Shown in pieces: positions 33,531 through 42,705 of a stretch of DNA of 64,000 bases (position 1 is its first letter; every line of letters starts with the position of its first letter). Source of the stretch: Haladaptatus litoreus (GTDB taxonomy: Archaea > Halobacteriota > Halobacteria > Halobacteriales > Haladaptataceae); NCBI RefSeq assembly GCF_900156425.1, contig NZ_FTNO01000006.1, forward strand, positions 124,001 through 188,000, given 5' to 3'. A model generated the notes under the pieces. The model was not told the origin of the DNA. It made no database searches and saw only the letters and a list, made by a program, of their open reading frames with translations. A program made the translations under genes and the position numbers.

Positions 33531-34669
33531 TGTTCTGACCCCCATTGTGCTTGTGACTGGTTTTCAGTAAGTTCCTCACCGAACAACCGCGTTGCTCCGT
33601 CCGCATCGAAGAAATATAGATGATCCTGGTCGAATGATGCTGTAATCGACTCCCCAGGTGAGAGATCATCGGCGGCATCAGAAACAATATCTAATCGTGT
33701 ATCATCGAGTGTACGAGCATGAACTACAGACTCCGTTCCAAGAGGCTCAACGACCTCAACTGTCGCCTCAACTGAGTGGTCACCAGTTCCAAGCGAGAGA
33801 TACTGTGGTCTAATACCGATTTTGATATCGTCACCAGTAGACGAGGATAGATCCTGGTTTGGTAATGGGATTTCTAATCCATGACCTGTGACCGTGGGTA
33901 CCCCATCGATGATTTCTATCCGGCATTCAAGAACGTTCGTCGACGGTGTCCCAATAAATCGAGCAACGTATTCTGACTTCGGATAATCGAACAGGGTTTT
34001 CGGTGGATCGAACTGCTCAAGAGAACCCTCATTAAGCAAGACAACGTTATCACTCATTGTCATCGCTTCCGTTTGATCGTGTGTGACATAGACAACAGTC
34101 GTATCGAGTTCTTGGTGAAGTCGCTGAACTTCGACTCGCAACTCTGCTTTTAGTTTAGCATCGAGATCACTCATTGGCTCGTCTAAGAGAAGCACGTCGG
34201 GGTTCTGAACGAAGGCGCTTCCGAGGGCGACACGCTGCTGTTGACCACCAGAGAGCTCAGCTGGTTTTTTGTCAAGCTGATCTGTGATTTGCAGCGTCCG
34301 GGCGGCCTCTTTGATTGACTCGTTGCGCTTGGCTTGTGAAACCCCTGCGATCTTTAATCCGTAGCCAATGTTTTCACGAACACTCATGTGTGGATAAAGT
34401 GCGATACTTTGGAAAACCATTGCAATATTTCGCTCCTGTGGCCTGAGATTGGTCACCTCCTCCTCACCAAAGTGGATTTGCCCACTTGTTGGCGTCTCTA
34501 ACCCTGCAAGCATTCGAAGTGTCGTCGTCTTCCCACAGCCGGAGGGCCCAACGATAGTCGTAAAGGACCCTGCCGGGATGTCGAGGGATAGGTTGTCGAT
34601 TGCTTCGAACTCTTTGCCGCCAGATTTGAACACTTTGCGTACCTCTGTAAGGTGGATTGATTTTGCCAT
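33527..34669 (-). CDS. ABC transporter ATPase, CUT1/MalK-UgpC type
   Basis: This 380-residue protein starts at MAKSIHL (34669), one base after the permease stop. Motifs present: Walker A VGPSGCGKTTT, Q-loop VFQSIALYPHMSV, signature LSGGQQQRVALG, Walker B DVLLLDEPMSDLDAKLK and switch VTHDQTEAMTM. The C-terminal about 140 residues form the TOBE/OB-like regulatory domain typical of MalK/UgpC (IGIRPQYLSLG). It energises the two permeases encoded just upstream. Confidence 0.92.
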   Translation of the reverse strand: MAKSIHLTEVRKVFKSGGKEFEAIDNLSLDIPAGSFTTIVGPSGCGKTTTLRMLAGLETPTSGQIHFGEEEVTNLRPQERNIAMVFQSIALYPHMSVRENIGYGLKIAGVSQAKRNESIKEAARTLQITDQLDKKPAELSGGQQQRVALGSAFVQNPDVLLLDEPMSDLDAKLKAELRVEVQRLHQELDTTVVYVTHDQTEAMTMSDNVVLLNEGSLEQFDPPKTLFDYPKSEYVARFIGTPSTNVLECRIEIIDGVPTVTGHGLEIPLPNQDLSSSTGDDIKIGIRPQYLSLGTGDHSVEATVEVVEPLGTESVVHARTLDDTRLDIVSDAADDLSPGESITASFDQDHLYFFDADGATRLFGEELTENQSQAQWGSEQ

Positions 34670-34670
34670 A

Positions 34671-35543
34671 TTACTCAAGACCTCCAACGCTGAATCCCTG
34701 GAGCAGGTAATTTTGAAGGAACAATGCAATTAGGAAGGGTGGAATGCACATCAGAAACGAGACGGCCATCGTCTCGCTCCAACCGACAGATACCCGATCA
34801 AGGAACAAGCTCGCACCGACCGTAATCGTGTACATATTGTCGCTACTCATCACGACTCGAGCCATCGTGAAGTCATTCCACGCGACTGCGAACGAAAAAA
34901 TCGCAGCTGAAATGTAGCCTGGCCGAGCCACCGGCAAGACAACATCTCGAACCGTGCGCCACCGACTCGCTCCGCGAACCCATGCCGACTCTTCGAGCGA
35001 AATTGGAATTGTCTGGAAGTACTGCCACATTAACCAAATCGCAAAGGGCGTTGAAATCGCCGTCAACGAGAGTGTGAGCGCAAAATAGCTATTCAACAGC
35101 CCAGCCGTATAGAAAAGCACGTACAACGGGATGGCGAGTACGATCGGGCTGAACATATACGAGAAAAGAACCGCACGTGCAGTGAGGCTCTTACCCCGGA
35201 AATCAAACCGAGTAAGCCCATACCCGGCCATGACAGCAATACTTGTCGAGAGAACCATTGAACTTCCAGTGACGATGATACTGTTGGTCATGTATCGAAC
35301 CGTCTTTGTCGTAGTTAGCAACTCGTTGAAATTCTGGAATGTCAGCGTCTGTGGGATCAAATTCACTTGTCCTCCAGAGAATACCACCTCAGGCGGTTGG
35401 AACGATAACAAGAGCATGATGTAGACCGGAATCGTGACGAAGATAGAAACGAGAATCGCTGTAGTATAGACTCCAACTCGTTTGATTTGTTGCTGTCTCT
35501 TCTGAGAAACAATGCTTCCTGCACCTTTTGAGCTGGTAGCCAT
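34671..35543 (-). CDS. ABC transporter permease, MalG/UgpE type
   Basis: This 290-residue protein has six predicted transmembrane segments. The EAA loop is ESAWVRGASRWRTVRDVVLP (about 193-212), where the ATPase docks. Position and length match the MalG/UgpE subunit of CUT1 importers. The start codon overlaps the previous permease stop by one base (TAATG). Confidence 0.9.
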   Translation of the reverse strand: MATSSKGAGSIVSQKRQQQIKRVGVYTTAILVSIFVTIPVYIMLLLSFQPPEVVFSGGQVNLIPQTLTFQNFNELLTTTKTVRYMTNSIIVTGSSMVLSTSIAVMAGYGLTRFDFRGKSLTARAVLFSYMFSPIVLAIPLYVLFYTAGLLNSYFALTLSLTAISTPFAIWLMWQYFQTIPISLEESAWVRGASRWRTVRDVVLPVARPGYISAAIFSFAVAWNDFTMARVVMSSDNMYTITVGASLFLDRVSVGWSETMAVSFLMCIPPFLIALFLQNYLLQGFSVGGLE

Positions 35544-36454
35544 TAGGCACCCACCTCCTCACTTGGATTGAACACCCGAAAGTACACGGTTGCGACAACC
35601 GCGAGGAGGAAAAACATTATTCCAGCCAATGCTGTTGCAGCACCGAAGTTTACCTCGTTGAAGGCGAGCTGGTAAACCCGGATTGGGAGGGTTGTTGTTG
35701 CTTTTAGTGGCCCTCCGTTTGTTGAGAGGAAAATAATGTCGAATTTGTTGAACATCCATATCCCTCGGACGAGGAGTATGATAAGAATCGCACCTTTCAG
35801 ATGCGGGAACGTGATATCACGGAATGCTTGCCACGTAGTGGCACCTTCAACCCGCGCTCGTTCATACAAATCGGGATCAATTGCCTGAAGACGGGCGAGA
35901 AGAATGAAAAAAGAGAACGAGCCAAATTTCCAGACACTCGTTACGACGACTCCTGCCATCGCCCACTTGAGAGACGAGAAAAACCCAATAGGCTGTGCAA
36001 TGAGCCCAGCATCGACAAGAACCTGATTGAGGATTCCAACATTCGGATCAAGGATGAATTTCCATAGGAAGATCACCACTAATGTTGGGAGCAAATATGG
36101 GAATATCATCATCGTTCGTAGTATACTTCGACCTTTTATTCGCTGATTTACGACAAGTGCGAGCCCAAGCCCGACCAAGAGACTAAGAATTGTCGTGGAA
36201 AGGGCGTAGACAACGCTATTCCAAAGAAATGTCCAAAAGCCAGGACTCGATAATAATTCAGTATAGTTGGCGAGCCCAACAAACACAGCCTCCTGTGTGG
36301 GATTGGAGAAGAGACTCATATTAAGTGCATAAAGTATCGGAAGCACCCACACAACTGTGAAAAATATCACAAGTGGTAGAAAGCAGACTAACAGTAAGAA
36401 CCGACGTCCGCCGAAAAACCGCCGAGAGTGGGCAGTTCGTGTTTCCATACTCAT
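35543..36454 (-). CDS. ABC transporter permease, MalF/UgpA type
   Basis: This protein is about 303 residues long from MSMETRTAH (36454), overlapping the binding-protein stop by one base. It has six transmembrane segments, beginning LLLVCFLPLVIFFTVVWVLP. The EAA loop is ERARVEGATTWQAFRDITFP. It is the partner permease of the MalG-like protein. A longer frame up to 36490 would run into the binding-protein gene and was rejected. Confidence 0.9.
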   Translation of the reverse strand: MSMETRTAHSRRFFGGRRFLLLVCFLPLVIFFTVVWVLPILYALNMSLFSNPTQEAVFVGLANYTELLSSPGFWTFLWNSVVYALSTTILSLLVGLGLALVVNQRIKGRSILRTMMIFPYLLPTLVVIFLWKFILDPNVGILNQVLVDAGLIAQPIGFFSSLKWAMAGVVVTSVWKFGSFSFFILLARLQAIDPDLYERARVEGATTWQAFRDITFPHLKGAILIILLVRGIWMFNKFDIIFLSTNGGPLKATTTLPIRVYQLAFNEVNFGAATALAGIMFFLLAVVATVYFRVFNPSEEVGA

Positions 36455-37770
36455 TAATTCTTCAACCCCTGTAGCTGCTTTGCGACCCAATCCACTGTCT
36501 GTTCAGGAGATTTTCCACCAACAAGAAGTTGGTCAGCCGATTGTCCGAGCAACTGTTGACCGTATGCATCAGCCGCAACGATATTTGGTGCCCCATCTTT
36601 TCCAGTTGCCAAGATCGTCGAGAACGAGTCCCAATTCTCTTTTACGAGTTTCATCACTGCTGGGTGGTTCTGAATCGTTTCATTGTTCTTGACCGCTTTG
36701 CTGTCGAGTCCTTTCCGTGTGGGAGGGAACTGAAACAGTGGTGCCGAAAGGACGAAATCCATGAATTTATCCGATCTTGAGAAAAAGTCGGCAAAGGCCT
36801 TTGCGCCCTCGGTTGCCTTTCCATCGTTCCGAACGACGTGCCCTTCCATATACGCCCACCACTTGCTCTGCTTTGTGCCCTGTGGATGTGGGTACGGTGA
36901 TGGAGACAATTTTTCGACTAAGTCTGGGCGATTCTCAGCAATGGTTAAAATCGGTAGCCCGCCGACGCTTGCTATTGCTGCTGCATTTTCCTGCTGAAGC
37001 GCCTCAATTGCATCTCCCCATTCCCATCCGCTACCATTGGGGGAGTATTGGCTCATCGTTTTCAGCCACTGGTAGGTTTCGACTGCCTTCTGCCGATTAG
37101 CACCGTCGGCGATGGTAACTTGGATGTTATCGGATGGACCGTTATAGATATCTACATCATTTTGCCACAGATATTGTGTGATTTGCGTGTCTGCGTTGTT
37201 CGTCTGTCCAGATTGAATAACAAACCCTTTGATATTATTTGATTGGGAGACCTGTTTCGCCTCCGTTTCCCACTTAGACCAGGATTCTGGGTTCGAACTA
37301 TAGAGATCGTTCCGATACCAGAACATCAGGGGCTCGACCATTGTCGGTGCGAAGTATGATTCCCCATCCACATTGACTGGGTCCGGGAGTTCACTATCTT
37401 GGACAACATTCGAAATCGCTGCCAAATCACCATCTCTTTGATATCGGTACGCATCGGCAGAAGTATCAAAAATAAGATCCGGTGGATTGCCAGCGGCCAC
37501 CATTTTTTGTAATTGTTGATCTGTTGATGTCCCTTTTGATGTGTACGTAACGTTCACTTTGTAGTCATGATTCTTCTCGAATTCGCCAATGATTTCGTTA
37601 ATGATTTGTTTCGAATCGCCGCGGTCGCTAAGATAGGAAATCGTTTTTCCTTTCCCATCACTATCGTTGTTATTTCCTGAAAGGATGCTTGAACATCCTG
37701 CTAGCCCAACAGCAGTTCCAGCGGTGGTCACTCGGAGAAACCCTCGTCTACCTATGTCACGAGTTGCCAT
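36454..37770 (-). CDS. ABC transporter substrate-binding lipoprotein (CUT1 family)
   Basis: This 438-residue protein begins DIGRRGFLRVTTAGTAVGLA followed by GC: a Tat signal and lipobox. The mature part has a family 1 solute-binding fold (TISYLSDRGDSKQIINEIIG, AAGNPPDLIFDTSADAYRYQ, PLMFWYRNDLY). Such proteins capture oligosaccharides, glycerol-phosphate esters or related polyols. With a CoA-transferase in the same operon the ligand might be converted to an organic acid, but the sequence does not identify it. It is the first of five tightly packed genes. Confidence 0.88.
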   Translation of the reverse strand: MATRDIGRRGFLRVTTAGTAVGLAGCSSILSGNNNDSDGKGKTISYLSDRGDSKQIINEIIGEFEKNHDYKVNVTYTSKGTSTDQQLQKMVAAGNPPDLIFDTSADAYRYQRDGDLAAISNVVQDSELPDPVNVDGESYFAPTMVEPLMFWYRNDLYSSNPESWSKWETEAKQVSQSNNIKGFVIQSGQTNNADTQITQYLWQNDVDIYNGPSDNIQVTIADGANRQKAVETYQWLKTMSQYSPNGSGWEWGDAIEALQQENAAAIASVGGLPILTIAENRPDLVEKLSPSPYPHPQGTKQSKWWAYMEGHVVRNDGKATEGAKAFADFFSRSDKFMDFVLSAPLFQFPPTRKGLDSKAVKNNETIQNHPAVMKLVKENWDSFSTILATGKDGAPNIVAADAYGQQLLGQSADQLLVGGKSPEQTVDWVAKQLQGLKN

Positions 37771-37807
37771 GTCCTAAACTAACATATGTGAAGAGAGTCT
37801 ACTTTGT

Positions 37808-37823
37808 CCCTACACACGTAGGG
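37808..37823. other. Short hairpin between regulator and importer operon
   Basis: CCCTAC-ACAC-GTAGGG is a perfect 6-bp stem with a 4-base loop. It lies directly behind the stop codon of the bat-type regulator gene and 38 bases before the binding-protein ATG. No T-run follows on the minus strand, so an operator or processing site is as likely as a terminator. Confidence 0.45.
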
Positions 37824-37826
37824 GCA

Positions 37827-38492
37827 TTAAATACTATTATCGAGTATAAACTTACGTTCCGCTGGAGCGGTAGCAGATTGAGTCTTCTTTTCAAGTGCAT
37901 CGATTAATAACTTTTTTTCTGCTTTCCGGAGATGCTCGAGGAATGTGGGATGCGCAATATCTAGCTTCGAAGCTAAATCTTGTGCTTCGATTTTTCGAGG
38001 CCAATCATAATATCCAGACACCAAAGCAAGTTCGATGACTTCTGCTTGTCTAGAAGAAAGTAGTCGTGATTGAGGTTCAAATGGGGATAATTTACCAAGA
38101 CTTACTGAGCCAATTTCAGAGAGTTCCGCAATTATCCTTTTCAAGTCTTCACGTCGGAATACGACGATATCAAAAATCCGCTGACTACCGTTGACTTTAT
38201 CCATCCCATCTAGCATCCCGTGGTTCTGACGGATGATTGGAAGCGCTCCACACGATTTTTTCGTTACAAGTAACCGGCTTTCATCAAGCGATTCGACCGA
38301 TTTTACTTGCTCTGATGCTATCAATTTTCCTTTAAGTGATGTTTGTTCCTCACCCGCTTCAATTACGAAAGTGATAAAATAGTCATCCCGAACTTCTTCT
38401 TGTGTAACATTAAATGGTTGATCACTTAGTGATGTGATTTCGCTCAATATACAGTCCTTTTGTAAATCGAAATAAATCTTAGCCCGGAACAT
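37827..38492 (-). CDS. Bat-type HTH transcriptional regulator
   Basis: This 221-residue protein carries, at about 155-205, the haloarchaeal HTH-10 (bat-type) domain: LSSRQAEVIELALVSGYYDW, PRKIEAQDLASKLDIAHPTF, LEHLRKAEKKLL. The N-terminal about 150 residues form a beta-rich sensing region with no recognised domain. It lies 56 bases upstream of the importer operon on the same strand, so it is probably the substrate-responsive regulator of that operon and may be cotranscribed with it. Confidence 0.8.
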   Translation of the reverse strand: MFRAKIYFDLQKDCILSEITSLSDQPFNVTQEEVRDDYFITFVIEAGEEQTSLKGKLIASEQVKSVESLDESRLLVTKKSCGALPIIRQNHGMLDGMDKVNGSQRIFDIVVFRREDLKRIIAELSEIGSVSLGKLSPFEPQSRLLSSRQAEVIELALVSGYYDWPRKIEAQDLASKLDIAHPTFLEHLRKAEKKLLIDALEKKTQSATAPAERKFILDNSI

Positions 38493-38839
38493 GTTCTGTG
38501 TCCCTCATCGTTATGTGCTCCAGCAAAATAGCCCTATCTTTTAAATTTCTGAACTATAGTTATTCAGCCGATAGAATGTAGATCACTGAATTACTGACAT
38601 TCTCTCTTTTTCTTTGTTGAATTCGAAAAAAGCATGTCTTCATTGATTCCACTGTATGCCATCTAACAACCGCGAACATTCCTTATCGGTGCTAGTACAA
38701 TTGTTGCTGGCGCAGGTGGCAACTGGATATCAATGCCGTTTGAAATATATGTACTTTCACCGACCGTCGTTAGACGGAAGTCAGACATACCTCAATAAAA
38801 CTCGAAAATGAATATATTATTCAACCCAGTATAGTAATT
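38493..38839. other. Intergenic stretch
   Basis: No complete gene was seen. One short plus-strand run near 38676-38806 reads FLIGASTIVAGAGGNWISMP and stops soon after. It could be the tail of a lost membrane or exported protein. Confidence 0.25.
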
Positions 38840-38986
38840 ATGCCTCGAAGTAACCCAACAAACTCGATCGGACAACCGATCTGTGGATACATTGATCACG
38901 TATCCGATGAACCATGCCAATGTGTCGTTCCCTCTCCTGGGAGAGTATGTCCACAACACAGAACGAAACGAGAGAATAATTGGTGA
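38840..38986 (+). CDS. Cys-rich mini-protein (48 residues)
   Basis: ATG 38840 to TGA 38984-38986 encodes 48 residues with a C-x10-C-x-C-x8-C-x2-H pattern (CGYIDHVSDEPCQCVVPSPG, then RVCPQH). This fits a small zinc-binding mini-protein of the sort abundant in haloarchaea. A TATA-like ATATATTATT precedes it by about 25 nt. The alternative, a longer GTG-initiated frame at 38883, reads poorly. Confidence 0.45.
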   Translation: MPRSNPTNSIGQPICGYIDHVSDEPCQCVVPSPGRVCPQHRTKRENNW

Positions 38987-39234
38987 TTTCCGACTCCTCC
39001 CGGAGATTTCGAACGTGGAGTTCGGTCGCCGTATTCCACACATATACACTGTTTCTCATTACCGTACAGGCGGTTCGGAGTGTCCCACTCCTACCAGATG
39101 GACACTCAGCCACCACGTCCGGTGCACGCTGTTTGTCGCGTTTGAACACCGGACGCATTGCAGTGAGTGTCTTACTACTGATTTCGACCGCCAAAGGAGT
39201 AAGGCTATGCCGTACAGTGAAAGTAACCAAAGAC

Positions 39235-39299
39235 GGCGGGTAAGCCCCCTCCCTACTCGCTCGCGGTGCTCGCTCCTTGAGGAAGGGGGCTTACCCGCC
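39235..39299. repeat. 16-bp inverted repeat, long hairpin
   Basis: Perfect arms GGCGGGTAAGCCCCCT (39235-39250) and its complement (39284-39299) flank a 33-base loop that can pair further (CCTC/GAGG). Hairpins of this size occur at the ends of IS200/IS605-type elements and MITEs in haloarchaea. Flanking open frames on the minus strand are basic and look like remnants, but no transposase motif survives. The remainder of 38987-39570 holds no gene I can support. Confidence 0.5.
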
Positions 39300-39570
39300 T
39301 GCATTTCAGCTAAAGAAGGTTCTTGAACGGTTTTTCTGAGAGCCTTCTTCGTCTGAACGTGTATTCTATAGTTGGTCATCGTGTACTGATATCACTCATC
39401 TTGAATAGAAATCTCGGTGACTTTTTCCCATCGTTAAAACAGTTGATTGAATCAGCTTCTGGCTGCCAGTAGTTTGATCGCACTGACTGGACTAGCTGGC
39501 AGTATGCCACGACATTCGAACATAATTCGTTGCACCACCGAACATTGGACCGATACTTCGAATCCGCGAA

Positions 39571-40926
39571 TCACTCATCCTCGACCCCTCTAGTTTTCAC
39601 GGGCGCATCATCAGGCGTCCCACTCTTGTTCAACAACGTTTCTGGATATACGTCGTAGGCAAGCCCGATCAACAACGGTTCGACTTCAGCAAGTGTCGCT
39701 GGCACCCCATACGGACCATCGTTATCCTGACTCCAAGCATACACCCACAAATACGTCTGCTCTTTTAGCGTCCGACTCCCCGGCTCAAACAATGCATCCG
39801 CCCAGTGGGCCTTTCGCTCGTCCTCACCACGGAGTGCCATCGAGAGTTCACCACTGTGCCAGTAATTCCCGTCACCCCATCGTGCAAAACTTCGTGTCGC
39901 GTTTCGATTCTTCGAGATCTCGACGAAGTTCGAACTCAACTCGCGCTGTTTTCCGTACGCTTCCGCTTTGCCGATATACCGTGGAATCACATCGACTGGA
40001 TCAACATCTTCGACTGGCGCATCGAGTTGGTACATCATGTACAGCAGACCCTCACAGCCATCCTCACGGACACCACCCGAATCGACGCAGTGTAATCCTG
40101 CTCGACGAATCTGCTCATCAATCGCTGCAGAGCGCTTCAGACTGCCGTCCTCCGTCAACTGCACCTCCAACCCATCCTCAGCGAAGATTGGAATCGGATC
40201 CGGACTCACATCTTCCTGTATGTCCGCGATGATCGTCCCACCGACCCACTGGTACCAACGATCGGCTTTCGAATCCGCTGCCTGAGGGGGTCTCTGTTCA
40301 TTACTTGGCTGTGAGTCACCTACCGATTCACTATCCACTGCGACCCAGTCCGGACCGACTTGCCCGATCTCATAGAGGATACGATTCGGGACGAACTCCC
40401 GATTCGCACTCATCCGTTCGTACTGCGATTGTGCGTAAACGAGACCGACGAGTTTCGCTTCCAACTCCTGTCGATACGTTGGATAGCCGTATGGACCCGC
40501 ATTCAGTTCGTCTACATCGATAATCCAGACGTATAGCGGCTGTTCGGTGTGTTCCTGAATCAGTGCAATGTGATCGTATTTCGAAAAACTCCCCCAATCT
40601 CCATCGTCTTCCCACGTCGACGTCGGCAGCGCAGCTCGAATCTTTCGCGAGTGATTACCGATTCGCGTACTGATGTTATTGGACTCGCCGATGTAAACCG
40701 GGGCGATCGCAGTCGCATCCTCAGCTGGTTTATCGAGGAGATAGAGCAAATAGAGATAGTCACCGTCGTTCTTCCCCCATTTGTATTTCCTTAGTGCCTA
40801 GCTGGTCTCAAGTTTGCCATCCATCGTCTCGAAGAAGGGAACTGGATCCGGTGTGTCACTTTCCCGGATATTATGGAGTACCGTCTCCGCGATCCAGTAT
40901 TGCCATATGGTACTCTTATTGATCAT
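39571..40926 (-). pseudogene. Tandem GIY-YIG-like protein gene with one premature stop
   Basis: Starting at ATG 40926 the frame reads KSTIWQYWIAETVLHNIRES, then DGKLETS, a TAG at 40800-40798, and KYKWGKNDGDYLYLLYLLDK onward to 39571. Two similar halves are evident. Each has a helix (QYWIAETVLHNIRE or YQWVGGTIIADIQE), then a GIY-YIG-like strand pair (LYLLYLLDKPAED ... PVYIGES and LLYMMYQLDAPVED ... PRYIGKA), then a long helical part ending in a TYLWVYAW or PLYVWIID strand. Read through, it would have 451 residues. Only the stop codon breaks it, so an active shorter product from an internal TTG (40749) remains possible. The function is unknown; GIY-YIG domains are usually nucleases. Confidence 0.6.
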
Positions 40927-41157
40927 CTAGGTACTGATATAAACAAGGTGTTGACAGGATTTATAGACACTTATCCAAACATGGTACGGTTATTAAGTGA
41001 GTATTTATCTATTTTCAGCAAGACTTTCACAGAGATCTCATTAACGGGTAGTTCATCGAATCACTATTTACTGCCCACCCCCTTCTGAAGGAGTCGTTGA
41101 GCGAGCAGGAATAGAAACCCCGACTTTCCTTGAAAAAGTAATGCTATATCGGAATAC

Positions 41158-41178
41158 TGTATATGTATACAATATACA
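41158..41178. promoter_or_regulatory. Palindromic AT-rich element before the exported beta-helix gene
   Basis: TGTATA...TATACA arms (41158-41163 and 41173-41178) enclose GTATAC. The element is about 100 nt before the ATG at 41281 in a 354-base gap that otherwise holds nothing clear. It could be an operator or part of a promoter. Confidence 0.35.
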
Positions 41179-41280
41179 TTTATCACATCCCTCGTGGTAA
41201 AATCTCGGTTTCAAATATATTCTACTCTAGCCCAATTTGATGAGTAAGTGTTTACCACCTTCAACGAAGGCTGGACCGTG

Positions 41281-42693
41281 ATGGATGATACCTCACAAGA
41301 AGACACTGATCGCCGAGGAGAGGAGACACCAACAAGTTCCCGACGCGGATTTCTGGGTGCAATGGGGATCGGAAGTACCGCATTCTGGCCGTCATTTAAC
41401 CAGGGCGATGATGACCCAGCTTCACACTACAACCGAAGGCATAGGCCATGGGCACCACGTGATCACGACCACAGCGGACAGAATGGATCGACGAGTCATC
41501 TGGGCAAATCATCTCCAGTACGATCGATCACGGTCAACGAACTCGAAGTAGCTCAACAGTCGAATATCGTGATCGTATCCGCGCTCCCAGTAGTATCTGG
41601 GAGTGGCACGCGCACTGATCCGTATGTCTCCCCCTCCCAAACCGGCGGCATGCAGGAGGCATTCGAACGACTAGATGCGATCGGAGGCGGTGTCATCTAC
41701 TATCCGAGTGGCTACTATGGGAGCGGCACGTCTGCGTGGAAAATCGACCTTGCTGAATACGATAATTTGCGAAACAACTGGGCGATCTACGGTGATGGAC
41801 TCGAATCGTCACGAATCCAATGTGGAACAGAGAGTGGAAACGGAATTCAGATCCACGATTCAGCTGGGACAGCGATGTTCTACACCGAAATAGTTGGAGT
41901 TCGATTCGAAGGCGATTGTGGTGACTTCACCTTCGTCTGGGGGTCAGATGATTTGGCTGATGCGTACAACAGCTGCTGGTCACGGTTCTCGACGTCGAAC
42001 AGTAACCCAGATGGGACCGGTGCCTGCCAACTGAATTTCATCCTGAACTCCTACCATTATGGTGTTCACAATGCGGCAGGCGGCATCGGTGTAGAGATGC
42101 GCCGCGTTCAATTCTCTGGTATCGAAGGGAGTTTCAGTTCCGGCGAAAACGCTGATGACACCGCCCTCCGAGTTCGAGAGTATTCGTTTGCGAACCACTT
42201 CCGCTATCTGAATATCGAAGCAACCCACCACGGGATCCATATCGCCGACTCACGGGCGATCTACAACATCTTCCAAAACGCCTACTTCGCAAACGTGCGC
42301 GGAACAGCCGTTATCCAAGACATCGACGAGAATGGACCCCGATTCCCTGCATCAGCCGAACAGGGAACGTACTTCCACAACCCGTTCGTCGCGGGAGCAG
42401 TCGAGAACATCGTCGAGCATACCGGTGGTACACTCTACGTGGATGGATCGTCGAGAAAGTGGCCGTCTGCAACCCAACAAACCTTCGAAGGTGATCGATA
42501 CGGCGGGAACTATCGCGATGCATCGTCTTTTGAATTCGAACCCCGATCTACCCCACCTGAACACCAACTCGGTCGTATCGCACTCGCTGATGGTCAGTCG
42601 TGGGATCCTGACGCCGATGGTTATCCGGAGCTTGTAATCTCGAACGGTACCGAATGGATCGAACTGACTGATCTCTCATCATCAGCCTCGTAG
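41281..42693 (+). CDS. Tat-exported beta-helix (pectate-lyase-like) protein
   Basis: This 470-residue protein starts at ATG 41281. The Tat motif is SRRGFLGAMGIGSTAFWPSF, followed by a His-rich linker (RDHDHSGQNGSTSH). The rest is a right-handed beta-helix type sequence: QEAFERLDAIGGGVIYYPSG, NWAIYGDGLESSRIQCGTES, FANHFRYLNIEATHHGIHIA, with many short strands and turns. This is the profile of pectate-lyase-like or phage-tailspike-like polysaccharide-active proteins. No catalytic residues can be assigned. It ends 12 bases from the convergent ABC ATPase gene, and the neighbouring import genes suggest it binds or cuts an extracellular polysaccharide. Confidence 0.7.
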   Translation: MDDTSQEDTDRRGEETPTSSRRGFLGAMGIGSTAFWPSFNQGDDDPASHYNRRHRPWAPRDHDHSGQNGSTSHLGKSSPVRSITVNELEVAQQSNIVIVSALPVVSGSGTRTDPYVSPSQTGGMQEAFERLDAIGGGVIYYPSGYYGSGTSAWKIDLAEYDNLRNNWAIYGDGLESSRIQCGTESGNGIQIHDSAGTAMFYTEIVGVRFEGDCGDFTFVWGSDDLADAYNSCWSRFSTSNSNPDGTGACQLNFILNSYHYGVHNAAGGIGVEMRRVQFSGIEGSFSSGENADDTALRVREYSFANHFRYLNIEATHHGIHIADSRAIYNIFQNAYFANVRGTAVIQDIDENGPRFPASAEQGTYFHNPFVAGAVENIVEHTGGTLYVDGSSRKWPSATQQTFEGDRYGGNYRDASSFEFEPRSTPPEHQLGRIALADGQSWDPDADGYPELVISNGTEWIELTDLSSSAS

Positions 42694-42705
42694 AAAACGA
42701 CTATC

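Noticed and set aside
34449-34733. 94-codon plus-strand ORF opposite the ABC ATPase
   Set aside because: It is antisense to the Walker A region. The minus-strand gene is unambiguous.
39059-39379. Minus-strand ORF around the 16-bp hairpin as a transposase
   Set aside because: The translation is basic and low in complexity, with no DDE, Y1 or TnpB zinc-ribbon motif. Only the hairpin itself is supported.
40798-40800. Internal TAG of the GIY-YIG-like gene read as pyrrolysine
   Set aside because: Haloarchaea are not known to use pyrrolysine, and there is no pyl gene in the window. A nonsense mutation or downstream initiation is simpler.
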